A stretch of DNA of 5,165 nucleotides from contig JAADGA010000129.1 in the NCBI GenBank assembly GCA_013152615.1, forward strand, positions 1 through 5,165, given 5' to 3'. How positions within the stretch are numbered: position 1 is the first letter of the stretch; every line of letters begins with the position of its first letter. The position numbers and the translations under genes were made by a program. This document shows, one piece after another, positions 1 to 5,165 of the stretch. Source of the DNA: Alphaproteobacteria bacterium (lineage in GTDB: Bacteria > Pseudomonadota > Alphaproteobacteria > Sphingomonadales > Emcibacteraceae). Below the pieces are notes generated by a model. The model saw nothing but the letters and a program-made list of their open reading frames with translations. It ran no database searches and had not been told where the DNA came from.

Positions 1-1
1 C

Positions 2-712
2 TCCCTGTATAATATTCTGGAGGATATCAAGATCTGTTCCAAGCCGGAATCTGTGCCGGAAGACGTCAAAAAAACGCTGCTGGCGGCCTTTTTACCGGTG
101 GCAGAGCTGGATATTAATGATGATGTCCCCAAGGATGTCATAGAAGAGAAACTGGCCGATCATATGACCGGTCTAAGGGCGGCGCTGGATGATCTGGCCA
201 CTATATTACATCTTGATCAATATAAATTCAGCGCAGACAAACTAATTGCCGAGCAATATAATATTGAATGGGAAAGCGATCTGGCCAAAAATCTCGCCAT
301 CAGCTATATTGGCTTTTCTTTTTGGGATGTCACCACATTTTCAATAATGGGATCGCGGGATCTTGGTGAATTTAATGAGATAAAAATTAACCGGATCAGC
401 CCCAAGGATGTTTCCATACTAAGAGATAAATCCGAGACGATGCCGCTTCATGGAACGGCTATGGGCGGCTTCGGCGCATTTTTCAGCCGGGAAGACCGGG
501 AAAATGATTATCTGTGGGGACGGATCAGCGGCGCGGAACGCCTGATCGACCTGCTGCATAATCAGGCCAAAATAGCCGGTCTGGATCATAAACTCGATAT
601 AAGAGCGCTGAAAAAACGGGCCTTCCTGACTATTCTGGATGTGGAACAGGACTATTTACATAAAATCCCGCAGATACTCGCCGACCTGCGGAAAAAAATA
701 AATTCCCTGTGA
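2..712 (+). CDS. Patatin-related protein, DUF3376 type, C-terminal part (5' end outside window)
   Basis: The frame is open from base 2 with no stop before the TGA at 710-712, so this is the end of a longer gene. The GTG at 53 is an internal valine codon, not a start. About 236 codons are visible. The best clue is the block at bases 473-556, which reads GAFFSREDRENDYLWGRISG followed by AERLIDLL, preceded by a segment with YIGFSFWD and INRISPKD. This pattern resembles the C-terminal DUF3376 region of bacterial patatin-related proteins (TIGR03607 type). In that family the N-terminal patatin domain, with a GxSxG serine and a DG[A/G] aspartate, is thought to be a lipid acyl hydrolase; none of it is visible here, so activity is inferred. 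The visible part shows no membrane segment and is rich in charged helices. It converges on sufT with a 9-bp gap and has no evident link to the SUF genes. Family assignment is from memory of the motif. Confidence 0.8.
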   Translation, partial: SLYNILEDIKICSKPESVPEDVKKTLLAAFLPVAELDINDDVPKDVIEEKLADHMTGLRAALDDLATILHLDQYKFSADKLIAEQYNIEWESDLAKNLAISYIGFSFWDVTTFSIMGSRDLGEFNEIKINRISPKDVSILRDKSETMPLHGTAMGGFGAFFSREDRENDYLWGRISGAERLIDLLHNQAKIAGLDHKLDIRALKKRAFLTILDVEQDYLHKIPQILADLRKKINSL

Positions 713-721
713 TCATGGCTG

Positions 722-1174
722 CTACATAAATCCCATTTCCAGCCGGGCGGCCTCGCTCATCATGTAAATTGTCCATGGCGGGTCCCACACCAGTTCCACA
801 TTGACATCACGAACCCCGTCAACATCCAATGCCCTTATCTGAACATCTCCCGGCATGCTTTCCGCCACCGGGCAATGGGGCGTGGTCAGGGTCATGATGA
901 TCTCAACCTTGCCATTCTCGGCCACATTGATTTCGTAAATCAAACCCATTTCATAGATATCAATCGGGATTTCCGGGTCATAAATCTCGCGCATCCGGGC
1001 TACAATCTGCTCCTCAACATATTTACGCGTCTCTGCGGACAGCGGCAGGGAATAATCCCGGCTGTCCGCTGTTGTCTCGGCAACTATTTCCGACTCCGTC
1101 CCGGATGATATTTCTTCGCTTCTCATTATTTTACTTTCCTGTTCCTTTGTTAAAAACCTGTCCAGAAAACTCAT
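722..1174 (-). CDS. sufT: SufT, DUF59/MIP18-family Fe-S cluster assembly factor
   Basis: This 150-residue protein carries the DUF59 (MIP18-like) fold signature. Residues 66-80 read DPEIPIDIYEMGLIY, residues 97-102 read TTPHCP with the conserved cysteine at 101, and the C-terminal WDPPW is at 130-134. These match the SUF-associated DUF59 proteins called SufT, cytosolic accessory factors in Fe-S cluster maturation or transfer; the exact step is not settled for the family. Residues 1-45 form an extension rich in Ser, Thr and Glu with little recognisable structure, and the conserved domain starts near residue 48. The ATG at 1174 is supported by a GAGG ten bases upstream that overlaps the sufS stop codon, which suggests translational coupling; Met17 is a less likely alternative start. 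It is the last gene of the operon, 12 bp after sufS, and ends with TAG facing the patatin-related gene. Confidence 0.9.
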   Translation of the reverse strand: MSFLDRFLTKEQESKIMRSEEISSGTESEIVAETTADSRDYSLPLSAETRKYVEEQIVARMREIYDPEIPIDIYEMGLIYEINVAENGKVEIIMTLTTPHCPVAESMPGDVQIRALDVDGVRDVNVELVWDPPWTIYMMSEAARLEMGFM

Positions 1175-1186
1175 TTGTCCGCTACC

Positions 1187-2455
1187 TCATGAAAAAATCC
1201 GGTTGACCTTGTGCAGACCATCGATAAAGCGGTCAATATCCTGTTCCGTGTTATAAAGCCCGAGCGACAGCCGTGCCGTGGACGGGATATCGAAAAAATC
1301 CATCACCGGCTGGGCGCAATGATGGCCGGTCCGAATGGCAATACCATCCTGATCAAGAATGGTGCCAATATCATGAGGATGAGCCAGATCCATGGTAAAA
1401 GAGATAATCCCGGCCATATGATCGGCGCGACCAATCAGATTTACCCCCTTGACCTCACAAATCCGGTTGAGGGCATAATCAAGTATCTGCTGTTCATGAC
1501 GGGCAATATTATCAAATCCCAGTCCGTCAACATAATCAAGCGCCACCCCAAGACCAATACCACCGGCAATATGCGGGGTTCCGGCCTCAAATTTATGGGG
1601 CAGGTCGTTATAGGTTGTCTTGGCAAAAGTTACCGAATTTATCATGTCGCCACCGCCCTGATACGGCGGCATGGCATTGAGCAGCTCTTCGCGGCCATAT
1701 AAGATCCCGACCCCGGTCGGGCCATAGATCTTATGGCCGGAAAAAACATAAAAATCTGCGTCCATCGCCTGCACATCCACCCGCATATGCGGCACCGCCT
1801 GACAACCATCAACCAGAACTTTTGCCCCGACTTTATGGGCGGCGGTAATGATATCCCTGATCGGTGTAATCGTGCCGAGCGCATTGGAAATCTGGGTGAT
1901 AGCAACCAGTTTTACCCGTTCACTCAATAATTTTTCATAGTCGCCAAACAGAAAATTACCTTTATCATCAATCGGCGATACGGTCAGAACGAGGTCTTTT
2001 TCATCGCGCAAAATCTGCCACGGCACAATATTGGAATGATGTTCCATCCGGCTGAGGATAATTTCATCACCGGCCTTAAGAAATTTTCGACCATAGGTCT
2101 GTGCCACCAGATTTATCGCTTCGGTGGCACCACGGACAAAGATAATCTCCTTCGGACTGCGGGCATTGATAAATTTCTGCAGCTTGACCCGGGCATCTTC
2201 ATATTTCTGGGTCCCGACCTGCGACAGATAATAGACTCCCCGGTGAATATTGGCATATTCCCGGGCATAATAATGCTGGATGGCGTCCAAAACCACCTGT
2301 GGTTTTTGCGCACTGGCGGCACTATCAAGAAAAGTCAGCGGCTTGCCATATATCTGCTGACTTAAAACCGGAAAATCCTGACGAATTTCCTCAACATTAT
2401 AATTAATTAGCCGGGATGTTTCCACTATCGGTGTTTCCACTATCGGTGACGTCAT
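1187..2455 (-). CDS. sufS: SufS, type II cysteine desulfurase (PLP-dependent)
   Basis: SufS converts L-cysteine to L-alanine and holds the released sulfur as a persulfide, which feeds cluster assembly on SufBCD. The protein has 422 residues, slightly longer than E. coli SufS (about 406). The PLP lysine is K242 in SGHKIYGPTG, the active-site cysteine is C380 in RTGHHCAQP, the catalytic histidine region MEHHSN is at 137-142, and D216 and Q219 fit the PLP contacts. All are shifted by a constant 16 positions from the E. coli numbers I recall (K226, C364, H123), so the core is collinear and the extra length is at the N-terminus. The RTGHHC loop marks group II enzymes, which normally need a SufE or SufU partner; none is visible here. 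The start is secure: AAGGAGG lies 7 bases upstream, there is no other nearby in-frame start, and the ATG overlaps the sufD stop as ATGA. Residues 4-13 contain a duplicated PIVET. Confidence 0.97.
   Translation of the reverse strand: MTSPIVETPIVETSRLINYNVEEIRQDFPVLSQQIYGKPLTFLDSAASAQKPQVVLDAIQHYYAREYANIHRGVYYLSQVGTQKYEDARVKLQKFINARSPKEIIFVRGATEAINLVAQTYGRKFLKAGDEIILSRMEHHSNIVPWQILRDEKDLVLTVSPIDDKGNFLFGDYEKLLSERVKLVAITQISNALGTITPIRDIITAAHKVGAKVLVDGCQAVPHMRVDVQAMDADFYVFSGHKIYGPTGVGILYGREELLNAMPPYQGGGDMINSVTFAKTTYNDLPHKFEAGTPHIAGGIGLGVALDYVDGLGFDNIARHEQQILDYALNRICEVKGVNLIGRADHMAGIISFTMDLAHPHDIGTILDQDGIAIRTGHHCAQPVMDFFDIPSTARLSLGLYNTEQDIDRFIDGLHKVNRIFS
2417..2446. repeat. Perfect 15-bp tandem duplication in the 5' end of sufS
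   Basis: The unit tgtttccactatcgg occurs twice back to back (2417-2431 and 2432-2446), and two more bases (tg) continue the pattern. On the coding strand it specifies PIVET twice, at residues 4-13 of SufS. Because the unit is a multiple of three, the copy number can change without breaking the frame. It lies in the non-conserved N-terminal extension, ahead of the first recognisable SufS sequence near residue 20. Confidence 0.95.
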
Positions 2456-3768
2456 GACATCTCCTCCTTCCGTAACCAGTCCGCAGTATATTTGCGGAAT
2501 TTTTCCGCCACAGGTCCCGCCTCCAGATCATCAAAAACCTCGGAGACGAACGCTTCCGTAAGCAGGCCCTTGGCAGCGATTTCGTCGAGACCCCGCGAAC
2601 GCAGATAGAACAGCTGATCCGGGTCCACTTCGCCGACCGTGGCCCCGTGGGAACATTTGACATCATCGGCATAGATTAACAGTTCCGGTTTGGCATTGGC
2701 GACCGCGCCACGATCCAGCAGCAGGGTTTTATTCGATTGGTCGGCATTGGTTTTCTGGGCATCGCGGGCGACCACGACCTTGCCCTGAAAAGCTGATTTT
2801 CCGCCTTTGTCCAGAACTCCGCGAAATAATTGACGGCTGCGGCAATGCGGCTGGTCATGATTGATCCGGGTAACAATATCATGAGACTGCTTCAGGCGGC
2901 CAAGATAGGCACCACTGAGGCTGATATCAGCGTCTTCTCCGCTAAAGCTGTTGATCAATTCGCTCCGGTCAAGCTCGGCACCAAGCTGTAAACTGACATG
3001 ATTAAAGCGGGCATGGTCCGACAGCCGGCTATGAAATTCTGTCATATGCAGCGCCTTTTTACCCTGCACCTGAAACTGGGCAAAAGCAGCCGTGGCCCCA
3101 CGGTCCAATATGACGTCACTGACCATATGGAACCAGTAACGCGTGTCATCCGCACCGATAAAGCTTTCGATGATGGTTGCCTGTGACCGTTGGCCGAATT
3201 TGATCCGGGCGCGGCTGCGCACTGACTGCATATTGGTGCCGGAGGTCGCAATATGGATGATTTGCAGTGGCTGGCTCAGGGTCACGTCTGCGGCTATGCT
3301 GATATCATAACCGTCTGTCACCAGCGCCCGGTTGAGGTTATTGAGCGAACTGGACCCGGCAGACGGCTGTAGAGACTGATAAAAAGCTTCCGGATTCTGC
3401 GAAAACACAGAAAAATCGAGACCCTGTTCCGTCGGCAATGAAGATAAATCCGGATAAAAATAGCCATTAACAAAAACCACCACCGGTCCCGCAATGGCGG
3501 TGATGTAACTCTGGTCAAAATACTGCCTGATCTCGTCTGACTGCTCCGCCTTTGCCGCAATGGGGTAATTTTCCTTGGCGAGGAAGCTGAGATTGGTATA
3601 TTTCCATTGTTCGAGCCGGGGACCGGGAATACCGGTTTCGCTAAAACTGGTAATGGCATGCCGCCGCCGGTCATTCAGCCGGTCCTGATCCGCGCCCGGA
3701 AGCACGGCCTTTACCGCTTCAAAATTAACGGCTATTTCGGGGTTATCCAGATATAATTTCATGGTCAT
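2452..3768 (-). CDS. sufD: SufD, Fe-S scaffold subunit of the SufBCD complex
   Basis: SufD pairs with SufB and, with two SufC ATPases, forms the cytosolic SufBC2D scaffold. The protein has 438 residues (E. coli SufD has 423). Near the N-terminus residues 51-60 read RLEQWKYTNL, a family hallmark. The middle is the beta-rich core. The most conserved part is at about residues 315-380: FRGVLDKGGKSAFQGKVVVA, then AKPELLIYADDVKCSHGAT and FYLRSRGL. H374 and C372 in KCSHGAT appear to correspond to E. coli His360 and Cys358, residues tied to cluster formation at the SufB-SufD interface; I base this on motif and distance from the C-terminus. The gene starts 8 bp after sufC and its TGA overlaps the sufS ATG. 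Two in-frame ATGs are possible, at 3768 and 3762. The Shine-Dalgarno spacing favours the second, which would remove only Met-Thr. Confidence 0.95.
   Translation of the reverse strand: MTMKLYLDNPEIAVNFEAVKAVLPGADQDRLNDRRRHAITSFSETGIPGPRLEQWKYTNLSFLAKENYPIAAKAEQSDEIRQYFDQSYITAIAGPVVVFVNGYFYPDLSSLPTEQGLDFSVFSQNPEAFYQSLQPSAGSSSLNNLNRALVTDGYDISIAADVTLSQPLQIIHIATSGTNMQSVRSRARIKFGQRSQATIIESFIGADDTRYWFHMVSDVILDRGATAAFAQFQVQGKKALHMTEFHSRLSDHARFNHVSLQLGAELDRSELINSFSGEDADISLSGAYLGRLKQSHDIVTRINHDQPHCRSRQLFRGVLDKGGKSAFQGKVVVARDAQKTNADQSNKTLLLDRGAVANAKPELLIYADDVKCSHGATVGEVDPDQLFYLRSRGLDEIAAKGLLTEAFVSEVFDDLEAGPVAEKFRKYTADWLRKEEMS
2463..2469 (-). promoter_or_regulatory. Strong ribosome binding site for sufS
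   Basis: On the minus strand this reads AAGGAGG, a full match to the anti-Shine-Dalgarno core, 7 bases from the ATG at 2455. It lies inside the last codons of sufD and is the strongest such site in the window. It fixes the sufS start and, with the ATGA overlap, allows both coupled and independent initiation. Confidence 0.85.
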
Positions 3769-3771
3769 AGA

Positions 3772-3776
3772 TCCTG
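3772..3776 (-). promoter_or_regulatory. Ribosome binding site for sufD that bears on start choice
   Basis: On the minus strand this reads CAGGA, just beyond the sufC stop. It is only 3 bases from the ATG ending at 3768 but 9 bases from the in-frame ATG ending at 3762. The second spacing is closer to normal, so SufD may begin with MKLYLDN rather than MTMKLYLDN. Confidence 0.55.
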
Positions 3777-4532
3777 CTACGCCGCGTTTTCGGCAATATT
3801 CAGCCCGGCATAGCCTTTTTCTTCCAATTGCAGAGCCAGAGTCTTGTCCCCGGTCTTGACAATTCTGCCCGCCGCCAGCACATGAACAAAATCCGGCACC
3901 ACATAATCCAGCAGCCGTTGATAATGGGTGATCATCAGGATTGATTTATCCGGCGATCTCAGGCGATTAATCCCGGCCGCCACAATCTTCAGCGCATCAA
4001 TATCAAGCCCGGAATCCGTTTCATCAAGCACCGCCAGTACCGGGTCAAGCACTGCCATCTGCACCATTTCATTGCGTTTCTTCTCACCGCCGGAAAAACC
4101 AACATTGACCGGCCGTTTCAGCATATCCGGATCCATATCAAGCTCTTTGGCCTTCAGACGGACAAGCTTCAGAAAATCCCCCGCCGCCATATTGTCTTGA
4201 CCCCGGTAGCGGCGCTGACTGTTAACGGCGGTACGCAGAAAATTCATGTTGGAAACCCCGGGAATTTCGACCGGATACTGAAAACCGAGGAACAGACCGG
4301 CACCGGCACGCTCATCCGGGGTCATCGCCAACAGGTTTTTACCCTTGAAAATTACCGAACCCGCAGTAACTTCATAGCCCTCACGGCCACAGATAACATA
4401 GGACAAGGTGCTTTTCCCGGCACCATTCGGCCCCATGATGGCATGGGTTTCGCCAGCATTTATCACCAGATTAACCCCTTTGAGAATTTCTTTTCCGGCG
4501 ACCGTGGCATGTAAATCTTTAATTTCTAACAT
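3777..4532 (-). CDS. sufC: SufC, ABC-type ATPase of the SufBCD complex
   Basis: SufC is the cytosolic ATPase that binds SufB and SufD and drives the conformational change needed for cluster assembly; despite its ABC fold it is not a transporter. The protein has 251 residues, normal for the family (E. coli 248). All ATPase motifs are intact: Walker A GPNGAGKS at 34-41, Q-loop Q85 in [12 protein letters not shown], signature [10 protein letters not shown] at 146-155, Walker B with D170-E171 in [12 protein letters not shown], and switch histidine H203 in MITHYQ. The variants FSGGEKKR and [13 protein letters not shown] are typical of SufC rather than transport ATPases. The ATG at 4532 gives the expected N-terminus MLEIKDLHA. 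The upstream AAGAGA is only a weak ribosome site, so coupling to sufB, 23 bp away, may matter. TAG ends the gene 8 bp before sufD. Confidence 0.97.
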   Translation of the reverse strand: MLEIKDLHATVAGKEILKGVNLVINAGETHAIMGPNGAGKSTLSYVICGREGYEVTAGSVIFKGKNLLAMTPDERAGAGLFLGFQYPVEIPGVSNMNFLRTAVNSQRRYRGQDNMAAGDFLKLVRLKAKELDMDPDMLKRPVNVGFSGGEKKRNEMVQMAVLDPVLAVLDETDSGLDIDALKIVAAGINRLRSPDKSILMITHYQRLLDYVVPDFVHVLAAGRIVKTGDKTLALQLEEKGYAGLNIAENAA

Positions 4533-4555
4533 ATAAAATCTCTTATAAAGTTGTC

Positions 4556-5165
4556 TTATCCAACACTACCCTCAAGGCTGATTCCAAGCAATTTCTGAGC
4601 CTCCACCGCAAATTCCATCGGCAGCTGCTGCATCACATCCTTGCAAAAACCATTGACAATCAGGGTGACCGCATCCTCTGCCGACAGGCCGCGCTGCTCA
4701 CAGTAAAATAATTGTTGATCGCTGATTTTTGAGGTCGTCGCCTCATGCTCCACCTGTGCGGTCGGATTTCTGGCTTCGATATAGGGCACCGTGTGGGCGC
4801 CGCAGCGATTGCCGATCAGCAGACTGTCGCACTGGGTAAAATTACGGGCATTATCCGCCCCGGCCATCACCTTGACCAGGCCGCGATAGGTCGCCGATGA
4901 CCGACCGGCGCTGATGCCTTTTGATATGATCGTACTCGAAGTATTTTTACCAATATGGATCATCTTGGTACCGGTATCAGCCTGTTGATAATTATTGGTG
5001 ATGGCAACCGAATAAAATTCCCCGACCGAATTATCACCAATCAGCAGGCAGCTGGGATATTTCCAGGTTATCGCCGAGCCGGTTTCAACCTGGGTCCATG
5101 AAATCTTGGAATTTTTGCCGCGGCAGGCCCCGCGCTTGGTGACAAAATTATAAATACCGCCCTTG
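4556..5165 (-). CDS. sufB: SufB, Fe-S scaffold subunit, C-terminal 202 codons (5' end outside window)
   Basis: The frame is open from the right edge to the TAA at 4556-4558, so the gene is partial, with rather over half of the usual ~480-500 residues missing. The visible protein is very typical of Suf[21 protein letters not shown] at the edge, then [67 protein letters not shown] and the ending [11 protein letters not shown]. The cysteine in FTQCDS (codon 4829-4831) sits 90 residues from the C-terminus, the same distance as E. coli Cys405, the proposed cluster-building or sulfur-accepting residue. The glutamate in EHEATTS matches Glu434. With SufC and SufD it forms the assembly scaffold. An internal Met at 4961-4963 is not a start, since conserved sequence continues upstream of it. 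The operon promoter and any iron- or IscR-responsive site must lie beyond 5165. Confidence 0.98.
   Translation of the reverse strand, partial: KGGIYNFVTKRGACRGKNSKISWTQVETGSAITWKYPSCLLIGDNSVGEFYSVAITNNYQQADTGTKMIHIGKNTSSTIISKGISAGRSSATYRGLVKVMAGADNARNFTQCDSLLIGNRCGAHTVPYIEARNPTAQVEHEATTSKISDQQLFYCEQRGLSAEDAVTLIVNGFCKDVMQQLPMEFAVEAQKLLGISLEGSVG

Noticed and set aside
53..55. GTG as a start codon giving a 219-residue protein
   Set aside because: The frame is open upstream to base 2 with protein-like sequence (LYNILEDIKIC), and the region matches the C-terminal part of a larger family, so this is an internal codon. The ctggagga around base 18 is a chance resemblance to a ribosome site, too far upstream to serve it.
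691..703. A-rich tract (T-rich on the minus strand) as a sufT intrinsic terminator
   Set aside because: No GC-rich inverted repeat precedes it on the minus strand; the nearby TGATCA is a 6-base palindrome with no loop.
1211..1702. 163-codon plus-strand open frame opposite sufS
   Set aside because: It lies wholly antisense to the highly conserved sufS C-terminal half, has no recognisable domain, and its length follows from the codon bias of sufS.
4197..4514. 105-codon plus-strand open frame opposite sufC
   Set aside because: It is antisense to the Walker A and Q-loop region of sufC and has no recognisable features; it is a shadow frame.
4533..4555. sufB-sufC gap as an internal promoter or attenuator
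   Set aside because: It is 23 bases, AT-rich, with no clear -35/-10 pair or hairpin; it looks like an ordinary intra-operon spacer.
4961..4963. ATG as the start of a short 135-residue protein
   Set aside because: Typical SufB sequence continues without a stop from here to the window edge, so this is an internal methionine of sufB.

Overview
The window is almost entirely protein-coding. It holds most of a bacterial SUF iron-sulfur cluster assembly operon on the minus strand and the C-terminal end of an unrelated gene on the plus strand. The gene order sufB-sufC-sufD-sufS-sufT, the type II SufS and the moderate base composition (close to half G+C by eye) suggest an alphaproteobacterium. That placement is an inference from gene order and protein style. 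I cannot name a genus.

Layout by position: bases 2-712 (+) are the last ~236 codons of a protein resembling patatin-related lipases of the DUF3376/TIGR03607 type; its catalytic N-terminus lies outside the window. After a 9-bp gap the convergent minus-strand block begins. Read in its own direction it runs: sufB (5165-4556, N-terminus outside the window), 23-bp gap, sufC (4532-3777), 8-bp gap, sufD (3768-2452), 4-bp ATGA overlap, sufS (2455-1187), 12-bp gap, sufT (1174-722). The tight spacing, the overlap and the Shine-Dalgarno sites lying at or in the preceding gene's end indicate one co-transcribed, translationally coupled unit. Its promoter, and any iscR-type regulator, would lie beyond position 5165.

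How the genes work together (established family knowledge): SufS takes sulfur from cysteine onto its active-site cysteine. The SufB-SufC-SufD complex is the scaffold on which the cluster is built, with SufC as the ATPase. SufT, a DUF59/MIP18-family protein, is an accessory factor in cluster maturation or delivery. The key residues of SufC, SufD, SufS and SufT, and those in the visible part of SufB, are all present, so the pathway looks functional. No sufE, sufU or sufA gene is in the window, and the operon ends at sufT.

I found no RNA gene, mobile element, CRISPR array or convincing terminator, and no stretch of 300 bases without a gene. I see no sign of a previously undescribed system. The observations worth a second look are small: a perfect 15-bp in-frame tandem duplication at the start of sufS, an ambiguous sufD start, a terminator-less convergent junction, and the absence of a sulfur-relay or carrier gene next to sufT.
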